64,000 nucleotides of DNA from Agathobacter sp. (GTDB lineage Bacteria > Bacillota > Clostridia > Lachnospirales > Lachnospiraceae), in contig JALFLB010000029.1 of assembly GCA_022775045.1 (NCBI GenBank), positions 1-64,000 on the forward strand, in the 5' to 3' direction. Below the pieces are notes generated by a model. The model was given only the letters and a program-made list of their open reading frames with translations, searched no databases and had not been told where the DNA came from. This document shows, piece by piece, positions 44,256 to 54,300 of this stretch. The stretch's first letter is position 1. Every line of letters begins with the position of its first letter. The translations under genes were made by a program, and so were the position numbers.

Positions 44256-44501
44256 CTATTTTTCGATACCAGCTGCCTTAAAGATTCTGTTTACGGTCTC
44301 TGTCGGCTGTGCGCCGTTAGATAACCACTTCTTAGCTAACTCAGCATCTACATGATACTCGCTAGGATCTTTGGTTGGATCGTAAGTTCCAATCTCCTCG
44401 ATACATCTTCCATCTCTTGGTGAGCGGGAATCTGCAACTACGATTCTATAGAAAGGAGCCTTCTTCTGTCCCATTCTTCTTAATCTGATCTTTACTGCCA
44501 T
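44256..44501 (-). CDS. rpsP: 30S ribosomal protein S16
   Basis: The start is the ATG at 44501 ([22 protein letters not shown]), preceded by GAGGAGGTG; a GTG three codons earlier lies inside that site. The 81-residue product has the S16 core [21 protein letters not shown] and the C-terminal [20 protein letters not shown]. It lies 36 bp after ffh. Confidence 0.98.
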   Translation of the reverse strand: MAVKIRLRRMGQKKAPFYRIVVADSRSPRDGRCIEEIGTYDPTKDPSEYHVDAELAKKWLSNGAQPTETVNRIFKAAGIEK

Positions 44502-44537
44502 TACTTTCACCTCCTCATAGGTTTACATTTCTTTTAT

Positions 44538-45896
44538 TTAAAAGGGAAGTCCTTTGAACATTCCTCTTTTACCACGTTTAGAGCCCATCATACCGGGCAT
44601 ATGCTTCATCATCTTCTTTGTCTGTTCGAACTGCTTGATAAGACGATTGACTTCCGCAACCTCTACACCTGCGCCTCGTGCAATACGCGTCTTACGGCTC
44701 GGATTCAAAAGATTCGGATTTTTGCGCTCCTTGGGTGTCATGGAATAGATAATGGCCTCAATGCGCTTCATATTCTTCTCCGCCTCATCGGTATCAATAT
44801 CCGGCATCTTGCCGCCCCCCATGCCAAGACCAGGCATCATTCCCATCAGGCTGGAAAGACCACCCATCTTCTTCATCTGACTCATCGACTCCAAATACAT
44901 CTCAAAGTCAAATTCGTTCTTACGCATTTTCTGCTCAAGTTCCCGGGCTTTCTCCTCGTCCAGACTCTCCTGCGCCTTCTCAATCATTGTCAGCACATCA
45001 CCCATTCCAAGAATACGTGATGCCATGCGATCCGGATAAAACTGTTCCAGATCAGACAGCTTCTCGCCCATTCCCGCGTAAAGAATCGGCTTCCCTGTCA
45101 CTGCGCGGATGGAAAGTGCCGCACCGCCTCTCGTGTCACCATCTAACTTGGTAAGCACAACTCCATCAATGCCAATCTTCTCATTGAATGTAGAGGCCAC
45201 ATTGACCGCGTCCTGTCCGGTCATTGCATCCACCACTAAAATCGTCTGGAACACATCCACCGCGTCCTTTATCTCAATCAGCTCCGCCATCATATCTTCA
45301 TCAATATGAAGACGTCCCGCCGTATCGATAATCAAAACATTGTACTCGTTCTTCTTTGCATGCTCCACGGCCGCCTTCGCGATATCCGCCGGCTTGTTCT
45401 TATCTCCCATGGAGAATACTTCTACGCCCTGCTTCTGTCCGTTGATCTGCAGCTGCTCAATGGCTGCCGGACGATACACATCGCAGGCGGCAAGCAATGT
45501 CTTCTTGCCCTTGGTTTTGAGCTTGCCAGCAATCTTCGCCGTGGTTGTTGTCTTACCTGCACCCTGGAGACCAACCATCATAATGACTGTCAGCTCCTTA
45601 CCCGGACGAAATGCAATCTCCGTTGTCTCCGATCCCATGAGACGAACCATCTCTTCGTTGACGATCTTGATTACCATCTGCCCCGGGTTGAGGCCACTCA
45701 TCACATCCTGCCCGATTGCTCGCTCCTGCACATCCTTGACGAATTGCTTTACCACTCGGAAGTTGACATCCGCTTCAAGAAGAGCCATCTTAACTTCCTT
45801 CAGCGCAGTCTTGACATCATCCTCAGTCAGTCTGCCCTTGCTGCGCAGGTTCTTAAATACGTTCTGCAGTTTTTCAGAAAGACTGTCAAATGCCAT
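44538..45896 (-). CDS. ffh: Signal recognition particle GTPase Ffh
   Basis: The 452-residue SRP protein has the N and G domains (GLQGAGKTTTTAKIAG near residue 110, DTAGR, TKLDGDTRGG) and the methionine-rich M domain (about 300-452, with GGLSSLMGMMPGLGMGGGKMP and MMKHMPGMMGSKRGKRG) that binds SRP RNA and signal sequences. It works with FtsY, encoded at 50372-51313, in membrane targeting. It starts one base after ylxM. Confidence 0.98.
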   Translation of the reverse strand: MAFDSLSEKLQNVFKNLRSKGRLTEDDVKTALKEVKMALLEADVNFRVVKQFVKDVQERAIGQDVMSGLNPGQMVIKIVNEEMVRLMGSETTEIAFRPGKELTVIMMVGLQGAGKTTTTAKIAGKLKTKGKKTLLAACDVYRPAAIEQLQINGQKQGVEVFSMGDKNKPADIAKAAVEHAKKNEYNVLIIDTAGRLHIDEDMMAELIEIKDAVDVFQTILVVDAMTGQDAVNVASTFNEKIGIDGVVLTKLDGDTRGGAALSIRAVTGKPILYAGMGEKLSDLEQFYPDRMASRILGMGDVLTMIEKAQESLDEEKARELEQKMRKNEFDFEMYLESMSQMKKMGGLSSLMGMMPGLGMGGGKMPDIDTDEAEKNMKRIEAIIYSMTPKERKNPNLLNPSRKTRIARGAGVEVAEVNRLIKQFEQTKKMMKHMPGMMGSKRGKRGMFKGLPF

Positions 45897-45897
45897 C

Positions 45898-46242
45898 CTA
45901 CAGCTCCTCTAATATCTGATTTGATATCGTTGCAATCTGTTCCATCAATCTCTCGTCCTTAGACTCATGAAACGCTTCCGTCAGTCTGTGAATCTCCTCC
46001 ACATCCTTCTTGACGGATAAGAACTTCTCCACCAGATGAAGCTTCTTCTCATAGTCTGAAAGCTTCCGGCTGCAACGCTTAATCATGTCCGCCACGCCCT
46101 GTCTGCTGATGCCCTCCTCACCGGCAATCTCTCCCAGCGAAAGGTCATTGAACACGAAGTCCTCATAAATACGGCGCTGATGCTCATTCAGTAGTTCGCC
46201 ATAAAAATCATATAAGTATGCCTGTTCTAACTTTTCTTCCAC
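45898..46242 (-). CDS. ylxM: YlxM family SRP-associated helix-turn-helix protein
   Basis: YlxM stimulates SRP GTPases in some Firmicutes and nearly always precedes ffh. The frame is open to 46386, but the promoter at 46259-46287 lies inside it, so the start must be downstream; I choose the GTG at 46242 ([20 protein letters not shown]), giving 114 residues as usual. The GTG at 46251 is at the predicted transcript start. The helix-turn-helix is in [21 protein letters not shown]. The product should be cytoplasmic. Confidence 0.88.
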   Translation of the reverse strand: MEEKLEQAYLYDFYGELLNEHQRRIYEDFVFNDLSLGEIAGEEGISRQGVADMIKRCSRKLSDYEKKLHLVEKFLSVKKDVEEIHRLTEAFHESKDERLMEQIATISNQILEEL

Positions 46243-46258
46243 ATCAATCACCTTGGAT

Positions 46259-46305
46259 AGATTACCATAACAGGAAACAGGTGTCAAGTGTTTTTTCTTG
46301 ACACC
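46259..46305 (-). promoter_or_regulatory. ylxM-ffh promoter with an inverted repeat over the -35 box
   Basis: The minus strand has TTGACA (46287-46282), 17 bp, then TAATCT (46264-46259) with an extended TGG. The -35 lies in one arm of a perfect 9-bp inverted repeat GGTGTCAAG-N8-CTTGACACC (46280-46305). The repeat may be an operator for the SRP operon or a weak terminator of the ABC permease gene, whose stop is at 46311. Confidence 0.65.
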
Positions 46306-46310
46306 CCATA

Positions 46311-47096
46311 TTATGCAATATCTTTTCTTATATAGCGGAAAAAAGCTATTGCAATCCCCACCACCAGATACACAAGTCCCAGCCAAAGCAGCTTTGTATC
46401 CAGCGCACCATCAGCAATAATTTTGGAAGCATCTGCATAGGAAAAAGGTGTCACATACTTTACCCACTCCGCATCCTTTGCAATATTTCCATATAAATTG
46501 AAAAAATAAAGTAGGATTCCAATTCCAATTCCCATTCCGGCAGATGCAGTCCTTAAAAATGCCGAGACCGCATAACAAATTGAGGACACTTCAAATGCCA
46601 GAAGTAAATTTGCCGCATAAACCATTTCCAGTTCTTTCCACGGAATCTCCTCTCCGACACCGAGGAACGAGGCAGTTGTCACCACAAAATTGATAGCATA
46701 AAACACAACTAACAATGTATACATTGCAGCCAGTTTCTGTGCAAGAACTCTTCTGCGACTGATTGGATGTGTCAGCAGGAATTCTGCCGTATGAAGATTT
46801 TCTTCCTTACCCAGCATTCCAATTCCTAAAAGTGCTGAAAACATTACGCCTCCCAACGCCAGAACATTTCCGCACTCGATTGCAAAAAAACCAAGCGCAT
46901 CACCAAAATTCACCTGATCCATTCCAAAGGCACTGGAGAATCCCCCCATCTGAGAAAACATTTCGCTGACCGAGTCCGCCTGCTCCTTCATCTGCGGGTA
47001 CAGCATCATACAGATTAATATCATCGCAGCCACCGCAATTGTCCATATCCACAAACTCTTCTGATTCTGCTTCCATTCATGTACATATATTGTCAT
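46311..47096 (-). CDS. ABC-2 type transporter permease
   Basis: The start is the ATG at 47096 ([16 protein letters not shown]), preceded by AAAAGGAGC. The 261-residue protein has six membrane segments of the ABC-2 type, with a large loop between the first two ([31 protein letters not shown]) and the conserved [22 protein letters not shown] before segment three. It partners the ATPase encoded 19 bp upstream. Substrate unknown; neighbours are a LytTR regulator and a DUF3021 protein. Confidence 0.85.
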   Translation of the reverse strand: MTIYVHEWKQNQKSLWIWTIAVAAMILICMMLYPQMKEQADSVSEMFSQMGGFSSAFGMDQVNFGDALGFFAIECGNVLALGGVMFSALLGIGMLGKEENLHTAEFLLTHPISRRRVLAQKLAAMYTLLVVFYAINFVVTTASFLGVGEEIPWKELEMVYAANLLLAFEVSSICYAVSAFLRTASAGMGIGIGILLYFFNLYGNIAKDAEWVKYVTPFSYADASKIIADGALDTKLLWLGLVYLVVGIAIAFFRYIRKDIA

Positions 47097-47115
47097 CTTT
47101 TTGCTCCTTTTCATT

Positions 47116-47988
47116 TTATTGATAATAGTGTAGAAAGATTTCTTCCATATCCGGCTCCTCGATTAAAAGATCGGTAAGAGGCTGGGTATGCAGAATATCA
47201 AGCAACATCTTCGGTTCTCCCTGATAAAGAAAATGAATCTGCTCCCCATCTTTTGTTACTTTTTTTACTCGTTTTTGCAGTTTCTCCGGAAGATCCGCAA
47301 TTCCGCTGACCGTCACTTTTCTGGCACTGCCGGCAATAAGATTTTCCACACTGTCCTCCGCAATCACCTTCCCCTCCCGGATGATTGCCGCCCGCGTACA
47401 ATATTTCTTTACCTCAGACAGTACATGGGAGGATAAGAAGAAGGTTGCGCCCTCTTTGTTTCTCTCAAGAATCAAATCAAAAAACACTTTCTGAATCAGC
47501 GGATCAAGTCCGCTTGTGGGTTCATCGAAAATACAAAGCTCCGGCTCATGCTGCATGGCACAGACAATTCCCACTTTCTTTCGATTGCCCAGGGATAACT
47601 GCTCAACCTTTCTGTCCACATCCAGCCGAAGACGCTCACAGAGTATATCCGCCTGCTTCCTGCAATCCTTTCCCCTTAATTTCGCCGAAAGAGCAATCAC
47701 ATCCTTTACTTTCATTCCCTTATAAAAGACGGTCTCGGACGGCATGTATCCAATTTTCTTTAAAATATCTGCTTTCTCTCTTGTGCAATCTTTCCCGAAA
47801 ATTTGTGCCGTTCCTCCAGTGATCTGGATCAGCCCCAGCAGACTGCGGATAGTTGTACTTTTTCCGGCCCCATTCGGGCCCATAAAGCCATATATTTCTC
47901 CGGCATTGACCGTAAGGCTTACATCCGTAATCCCTCTTGCTTTCCCATATTTTTTCACCAAATGCTCTGTCTGAATTACTGTTTCCAT
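47116..47988 (-). CDS. ABC transporter ATPase
   Basis: The start is the ATG at 47988 (METVIQTEHLVKKYGKARG) after AAAGGAG. The 290-residue protein has Walker A GPNGAGKSTTIRSLLG, signature QLSLGNRKKVGIV, Walker B LCIFDEPTSGLDP and the H-loop SSHVLSEV. The C-terminal 80 residues form the usual exporter-type extension. It is paired with the ABC-2 permease downstream. Confidence 0.9.
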   Translation of the reverse strand: METVIQTEHLVKKYGKARGITDVSLTVNAGEIYGFMGPNGAGKSTTIRSLLGLIQITGGTAQIFGKDCTREKADILKKIGYMPSETVFYKGMKVKDVIALSAKLRGKDCRKQADILCERLRLDVDRKVEQLSLGNRKKVGIVCAMQHEPELCIFDEPTSGLDPLIQKVFFDLILERNKEGATFFLSSHVLSEVKKYCTRAAIIREGKVIAEDSVENLIAGSARKVTVSGIADLPEKLQKRVKKVTKDGEQIHFLYQGEPKMLLDILHTQPLTDLLIEEPDMEEIFLHYYQ

Positions 47989-48044
47989 CACTATCTCCTT
48001 TCCCTTCATCGAAATCTACTCTAACACCCCGGTTACGTTTCTTC

Positions 48045-48101
48045 AATAAAATACAGGGTAAGATGCACTTATCTACCGATAAATTGCACCTTACCCTGTA
48101 T
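48045..48101 (-). terminator. Terminator after the DUF3021 gene
   Basis: ATACAGGGTAAG-A-TGCA pairs with TGCA-C-CTTACCCTGTAT (48051-48067 and 48085-48101) with one mismatch, followed on the minus strand by TTTTATT. It lies 11 bp beyond the DUF3021 stop and separates the LytTR pair from the ABC genes. Confidence 0.8.
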
Positions 48102-48112
48102 GGTTGGGTTTT

Positions 48113-48568
48113 CTATACATCTCTCCTGCCGCCCTGATACTGCGTCAGAAGATCATTAAGAACTTTCGTGTCATCCTCATAAAATTTGTGAATACATATC
48201 TCCACAATCGCCAAAAATACCACAAGAATAATATCAAAGGATATCCATGCCACACACGGCAGATCCCCAAACCAGCCAAACAAAAACTGTGCAGCTATCA
48301 TAATGACCGCCGGCACTAACGTCCACAAGGTATACCGAACTGCCGATGGAATCCTTTTGTAAATTCTCTCATTGCAAAATATAAATCGCTGACCGATTGC
48401 CATCACATAGCTGGTGACTCCCATCTCTGTCATAAAGAAAAAGGACACCCCATCCTTTCCACATAACCAGCGAATCAGACTGTAACACCATAGAAGGGAA
48501 ACCCAGTGAACGCAGGCAAAAAACTCCATATCCATCTCTGCGCGGATCCATTTTTTCCACTTTTTCAT
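48113..48568 (-). CDS. DUF3021 family membrane protein
   Basis: The 151-residue protein has four membrane segments (starting near residues 17, 44, 80 and 108) and a charged C-terminal tail. Size, topology and position four bases into the end of a LytTR gene match DUF3021 proteins, which accompany LytTR regulators in Firmicutes and may hold them at the membrane. The sequence match is by layout rather than a named motif. Confidence 0.7.
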   Translation of the reverse strand: MKKWKKWIRAEMDMEFFACVHWVSLLWCYSLIRWLCGKDGVSFFFMTEMGVTSYVMAIGQRFIFCNERIYKRIPSAVRYTLWTLVPAVIMIAAQFLFGWFGDLPCVAWISFDIILVVFLAIVEICIHKFYEDDTKVLNDLLTQYQGGRRDV

Positions 48569-49008
48569 GGGCGCCCCTCCTTTAAAATAGCGCGAAGTTC
48601 CTTGGCATATCTGCGGGAAATAATCAGATGCTCCCCGTTCTCCAGTTTCGCATCAATCCTGTTTCCCATCTCGCTTCGCAGTGACACAATCTTATCCAGA
48701 TTAACAATAAAGGCTTTGCTGCATCGAAAAAAGCCATCCTGCCCCAGCATACCTTCCAATTCATTCAGTGTGTACTCGGTCTGCATCTCCGACTCCCGGG
48801 TGTAGGCAAACACCTTCTCATTCACACTCTCAAAATATAAAATTTCCTGCTGATTGACAAATATCTTCTCCCCACGGGATTTTGCAACAATCTGCTTCGT
48901 GTTATGCTCAAGCAACGCCACCGCCTTGCGGATATCCGGTGTCATTTTCCGCGTTCGGATGATTGCTTCCTCTATCCCTTCATCTATTTTTTCTATTAGA
49001 ACCTTCAT
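48565..49008 (-). CDS. LytTR family DNA-binding regulator
   Basis: The 147-residue protein starts at the ATG at 49008 (a TTG/ATG pair). The N-terminal 50 residues have no receiver domain, and the C-terminal LytTR domain (ILYFESVNEKVFAYTRE, YTLNELEGMLGQDGFFRCSKAFIVNLDKI, LIISRRYAKELRAIL) is complete. Such short LytTR proteins with DUF3021 partners act as non-two-component regulators, often for themselves and neighbouring ABC transporters. Target sites (paired direct repeats) were not identified with certainty upstream. Confidence 0.85.
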   Translation of the reverse strand: MKVLIEKIDEGIEEAIIRTRKMTPDIRKAVALLEHNTKQIVAKSRGEKIFVNQQEILYFESVNEKVFAYTRESEMQTEYTLNELEGMLGQDGFFRCSKAFIVNLDKIVSLRSEMGNRIDAKLENGEHLIISRRYAKELRAILKEGRP

Positions 49009-49143
49009 CAATATATCCTAATCCTCTGCTTATGCTGCATGCACATTGTCTCTTCGCAGAACTCAACTACGCTGAGACTTTTTGGATGATGCTATCACGA
49101 AAACAGGCAAGTAATAAAGTCTAGTTAATTAATAATCGGTGTA

Positions 49144-50355
49144 CTAGATAACTGTGCGCACAGTCTTTGGCTTATATCCGGCCTTCTCCAGAGCTTTTAA
49201 AATCTGCTTCTTGTGATCCGTTCCAAAGCATTCCAATGTAATGCGAAGCTCCACCGCCGCATTGCGGTTGGTGGATACAAACTGGTTGTGCTCAAGCTTG
49301 ATGACATTCCCCTGCTCCTTAGCAAGAGTCTCTGACACCTTCGCAAGCTCGCCCGGCTTGTCTGGTAACAATACGGACACGGTAAATATCCTGTCACGGA
49401 AAATAAGTCCCTGCTGCACAACTGAGGACATGGTGATAACATCCATATTACCACCACTCAAGATGGATACAACCCGCTTATCCTTTACATCCAGATGCTT
49501 CAGTGCTGCAACGGTCAGAAGTCCGGAGTTCTCCACTACCATCTTGTGGTTCTCAACCATATCCAGAAAGCTTACGATCAACTCATCATCCGTTACCGTG
49601 ATAATATCGTCAAGATTCTTCTGAATATATGGGAAAATCTTGCTTCCCGGTGTCTTTACAGCAGTACCGTCGGCAATCGTGTTGACACCCGGAAGTGTGG
49701 TAACTTTGCCCGCCGCAAAAGACGCCTGCATGCAGTTGGCCCCTGCCGGCTCCACACCGATTACTTTGATTTTTGGATTTAAGAGCTTTGCCAACGTCGA
49801 TACGCCCGTTGCCAGTCCGCCACCGCCGATTGGAACAAGAATGTACTCCACAAGCGGAAGCTCCTTAAAGATTTCCATAGCGATGGTTCCCTGTCCGGTT
49901 GCAACTGCCAGATCATCAAAAGGATGTATAAATGTATATCCATTTTTCTCTGCCAGTTCTAAGGCATGGGCACATGCCTCGTCATAGACATCCCCGTAAA
50001 GCACAACCTCTGCACCGTAACTCTTTGTGCGGTTAACCTTAATCAGAGGTGTTGTGGTTGGCATCACGATAACGGCCTTGCATCCATAACATTTTGCCGC
50101 ATATGCAACACCCTGTGCATGATTTCCCGCAGAAGCCGTAATCAATCCCCGTTCACGTTCCTCCTCACTTAAGGTACTAATCTTATAATAGGCACCTCTT
50201 ACCTTATAAGCTCCGGTAAACTGCATATTCTCCGGCTTTAAATATACCTTGTTTCCTGTCTGCTCACTTAAAAAATCACTGTATACCAGCTTGGTCTCGA
50301 GAGTAACCTCTTTGACCTTCTCACTGGCCTCCTCAAATTTATCCAACGTCAGCAT
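49144..50355 (-). CDS. ilvA: Threonine ammonia-lyase (threonine dehydratase)
   Basis: The start is the ATG at 50355 (MLTLDKFEEASEKV) after AGGAGG; the frame continues upstream into ftsY. The 403-residue PLP enzyme turns threonine into 2-oxobutanoate and ammonia. The PLP lysine is in FTGAYKVRGAYYKI; the phosphate loop is in PIGGGGLATG; ASAGNHAQGVA is the substrate motif. A single ACT-like domain (about 325-403) is present, like the short TdcB/IlvA type of Clostridia. It lies 16 bp downstream of ftsY. Confidence 0.94.
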   Translation of the reverse strand: MLTLDKFEEASEKVKEVTLETKLVYSDFLSEQTGNKVYLKPENMQFTGAYKVRGAYYKISTLSEEERERGLITASAGNHAQGVAYAAKCYGCKAVIVMPTTTPLIKVNRTKSYGAEVVLYGDVYDEACAHALELAEKNGYTFIHPFDDLAVATGQGTIAMEIFKELPLVEYILVPIGGGGLATGVSTLAKLLNPKIKVIGVEPAGANCMQASFAAGKVTTLPGVNTIADGTAVKTPGSKIFPYIQKNLDDIITVTDDELIVSFLDMVENHKMVVENSGLLTVAALKHLDVKDKRVVSILSGGNMDVITMSSVVQQGLIFRDRIFTVSVLLPDKPGELAKVSETLAKEQGNVIKLEHNQFVSTNRNAAVELRITLECFGTDHKKQILKALEKAGYKPKTVRTVI

Positions 50356-50371
50356 TTCACACTTCCTCCTG

Positions 50372-51313
50372 CTACTCTTCCTCATCACTCTTTACGTCAA
50401 ACAACGCATTTACAAATTCATCTGAATCGAACTTCTGTAAGTCATCAATCGTTTCTCCCACACCAATGTACTTGACCGGCACTCCGAGCTCAGACTGGAT
50501 TGCCACAGCGATTCCACCTTTCGCCGTTCCGTCCATCTTAGTTAAGACAACACCGGAGATCTTTGCCACATCCGAAAATTCTCTGGCCTGTACAAGTGCG
50601 TTCTGTCCGGTGGTTGCATCCAATACCACAAGCGTCTCACGATAAGCCTCCGGATATTCCTTCTCCAGAATCCTGTTAATCTTTCCCAATTCATTCATCA
50701 GATTTTTCTTGTTATGAAGTCTTCCTGCCGTATCCACCAGAAGCACATCCGCGTTTCTCGCTTTTGCTGCCGCTGTCGCATCAAAAACAACGGAGCCCGG
50801 ATCAGCCCCTTCGGTACCACCAATCATGTCTACACCGGAACGGTTCGCCCACTCTTTGAGCTGGTCTCCGGCAGCAGCACGGAAGGTATCTGCACCGGCA
50901 ATAATTACCTTTTTCCCCTGCTCCTTTAACTTGCCAGCGAGCTTTCCAATCGTTGTAGTCTTTCCCACACCGTTGACACCAACCACCAGCACAACGGATT
51001 TCTCCTCCTCAAAACGGTAAGCAGTCTGCTCCACCTTCATCTGACCTTTGATACTGTCAATCAGAAGCTGTTTACACTCTGCCGGCTCCTTCACATGGTT
51101 CTCCTTTACTTTCACCCGCAATTCATCCAGAATCGCCTCCGTAGCCTTTACCCCAAGATCTCCCATAATCAGAATCTCTTCAAGCTCCTCATAAAAATCC
51201 TCATCAATTTTAGAGAATCCGTGAAACACTGCATCAATACCAGATACGATATTATCTCTTGTCTTCGTCAGCCCTGCTACCAGACGGCTGAAAAAGCCTT
51301 TCTTCTCACTCAT
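50372..51313 (-). CDS. ftsY: Signal recognition particle receptor FtsY
   Basis: The 313-residue protein is the SRP receptor GTPase. It has the NG domain with [16 protein letters not shown] (near residue 116), [21 protein letters not shown] and [10 protein letters not shown]. The acidic A domain is very short, as in most Firmicutes. The gene follows smc by 23 bp in the conserved rnc-smc-ftsY order. Confidence 0.97.
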   Translation of the reverse strand: MSEKKGFFSRLVAGLTKTRDNIVSGIDAVFHGFSKIDEDFYEELEEILIMGDLGVKATEAILDELRVKVKENHVKEPAECKQLLIDSIKGQMKVEQTAYRFEEEKSVVLVVGVNGVGKTTTIGKLAGKLKEQGKKVIIAGADTFRAAAGDQLKEWANRSGVDMIGGTEGADPGSVVFDATAAAKARNADVLLVDTAGRLHNKKNLMNELGKINRILEKEYPEAYRETLVVLDATTGQNALVQAREFSDVAKISGVVLTKMDGTAKGGIAVAIQSELGVPVKYIGVGETIDDLQKFDSDEFVNALFDVKSDEEE

Positions 51314-51336
51314 ATTTCTTCCTCCCTTCCTAAATC

Positions 51337-54300
51337 TTATTCTGTCAGATCATTCTCAATCAGATTTACAGATACAAGGGTGGATACTCCCTTCTCCTGC
51401 ATCGTAATTCCATAGAGACGGTCTGCCGCCGCCATCGTTCCACGTCTATGGGTAATGACAATAAACTGGGTATTCTTAGTCAGCTTATTCAAATAGCTCG
51501 CAAAACGTGTAACATTCGAATCGTCCAATGCTGCTTCAATCTCATCCAGCAAACAAAACGGAGAAGGCTTGAGTGCCTGAATGGCAAACAACAATGCAAT
51601 TGCCGTAAGCGCCTTCTCTCCACCAGACATCTGCATCATATTCTGTAGTTTCTTTCCAGGTGGCTGCGCAATGATACGAATACCGCATTCGAGAACATCT
51701 TCATCCTCCACTAGTTCAAGTGTACCATGTCCACCACCAAAAAGATGCTTGAAAGATGCATCAAACTCTTTTTGAATTTCTGCAAATTTCTCAGTGAACT
51801 GCTTACGCATTCCGTTGTCAAGGTCCTCTATAATATCAATAAGTGTCTTCTCTGCCTCAATCAGATCATCATGCTGATTCTTCAAAAAACCATATCGCTC
51901 GGAAACTTCCCTGTACTCCTCGATTGCATTGACATTGACAGTGCCAAGTTTGCGAATCTCATCCTTCACTGTCATGACCAGTTTTTTCAGTTCGTTCAGA
52001 TCATCATACTCTTTCTTCCGCAATTCCAAAGCGGCATGCGGAGTCAGTTCGTACTCCTCCCACAAATAATTGGTCTGATACTCACCCGCCTCCTTTAATT
52101 TTTCTCTCTGACTGTTCAGACGGAAAATCTCTTTATCCAGCTCGTTGCATCTCTTGGAGATTTCCTCCTGTTTTTGAAAAAAACCACGATAATCAGCAGA
52201 CATCTGTTCCTTCTTTGCAATACATGCCTGCAGTTTTTCTTCCTGCTCTCCTTTAGAATCTGCAGATGCCGCAATCGTCTTTCGAATCTCCTCAATGTCC
52301 TGCTGCTTTTTCTTCGCATCTGCCTTGGAATTTTTTGCATTTTCCAAAAGGCCGGCACTTTCCGTATCAAACTTCTCCATTTCCCCATTGATACGCTCAA
52401 TGTTCATCTGGTTAAATTCCGCACTTTGACGAATATTGGCCTGTTCAAGTGCAATCGCAGAAAGTTTCTCTTTCGCTTCAAGCTCAAGTACTCCCTGCTG
52501 CTGCAAAACCTTCTGAAATTCTTCTGCTGCTTCTTTGATTTCCTGTTCACGCTTTTGTGCGTATGTAATCTCATCCTGAATCTGATGCTTGTCTGCATCA
52601 ATCTGCGCAATCTGCTGCTCGATCTGTTCCTTCTCACCCATCAGTCCGGTGAACACCGCTTCACTCTCATTTCTCTGCTGATTAGCCCGGTCTACATTCA
52701 TTTTCGCAGTATTCTGCAAAATATACTGTTTCTGAAGTTCCCCCTTTACCTCCTGCAATTCATCTGCATTCAGTTCAATTGCAGTAGCAATATCTTCTTT
52801 TCGGTTTCTTAATTCCTCCAGTTCTTTTCGAAGTGACTGAACCTGCTCCTCCAGTTCTTCAATCTCACGCTTTCGAGCCAAAAGATTGGAAGAATTCTTA
52901 AAAGCACCACCGGTCATAGAACCACCCGGACTTAAGTATTCACCCTCCAGCGTGACAATATGCAGACTATAATGATTCTTTCTGGCAAGTGCAATGGCAT
53001 GGTCAATTCCATCCACAACCAGTACACGCCCCAAAAGATAAGCTGTAACCTCATCATATTTGGAATCACACTTAACCAGTCTGTTTGCCAGATCAATCAC
53101 CCCAGGCTCACCAAGTGCAGCTTCATTCTTCGGATTTTCCTTCGCACTCACACTTGTAAGTGGCAGAAATGTTGCCCGTCCCAGACGATTCTCCTTCAAA
53201 AAGCGAATCATCCTTTTGGCCGTTTCCTCGTCCTCTGTCACAATGTTCTGAATATTACCTCCAAGCGCTGTTTCAATGGCAATCTCATACTTCTTTTCAA
53301 CCTGAATAAGATCCGACACAACACCAAGCAGTCCTTTGTTGCTACTCTTTTGCTCCATTACCTTACGGATGCTGTTACCATAACCATCATATCGCTCCGC
53401 AATATTTCGTAAAGACTCCAATCTGGACTGTTGCTTGTGAAATGCCGTCTGCTTCTCCTCACGGATACGGTTGTTCTCCTTCGCCTTAAACCGCCACTCC
53501 TTATCTTTAGCATTTAAGCTTTTCTCTTTCTCGGCAAGTGTCTCGATTCTCTGGTTTACTTCATCATAATCTTTCTGATATCCCGCAAGAACCGAATTCA
53601 GATCTGCCTCCTGTGTCTTGCGGTCCAAAAGACGTTTACTCAACTCAGCTTTACGAATATTAATCTGTTCCAGCATTGTATCAAATCGCTGCTGTTTTGA
53701 CTGAATACCGGCCTTATTATTAAGAAGCTCATACAATTCCTTCTGACCACTCTCAATCCCTGCATTACAGCGGGCAATCTCTGCCTGAATCTGATTCAGC
53801 CCGGCCTGCGCGGCCGCCTCACGCTCCCCAATCTGAGCAAGCTGTCCGTCAAGCTTTATCTTCTCCTGATCATAGACCGCCCGTGCCTCCATCCGTTCTT
53901 TCTTTTCTTTCTCAATCGCATCCAAACGGCTCTGCAGATGTTCATCCGTCATTTCCGCTGTATGAATCTGTTCTGTCAGAATCTGAATCTGGCTTTCCAG
54001 CTTTTCTCTCATCACCGATGTATTGCTGATATTCTCACGGATCGAATTAATCTGCTCATCCATCTCCGTCATGTCATTTTCCAGCTTTTCATACGCCGCC
54101 TTAATCTTCTCATGTGCCTGATTACTCTCTTTCAGCTGCGCATCTGCGATATCAAATTTTTTTTCAACTTCCTTCTGCTGTGTTTCAATCCTTTCAGACT
54201 CCAACAGAAACATATTGACATCATAGTCTTTTAATTCATTTTTCTTCTTCAGATAAGTCTTTGCTTTCTCCGACTGCTGTTCAAGCGGCCCCACCTGGCG

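Noticed and set aside
44601-45962. Plus-strand frames of 139-218 codons opposite ffh
   Set aside because: The minus strand encodes complete Ffh with all GTPase and M-domain motifs; the antisense frames are shadows.
52174-52812. Plus-strand 212-codon frame opposite smc
   Set aside because: Phe/Leu/Cys-rich translation comes from antisense of coiled-coil codons; no start signal or family.
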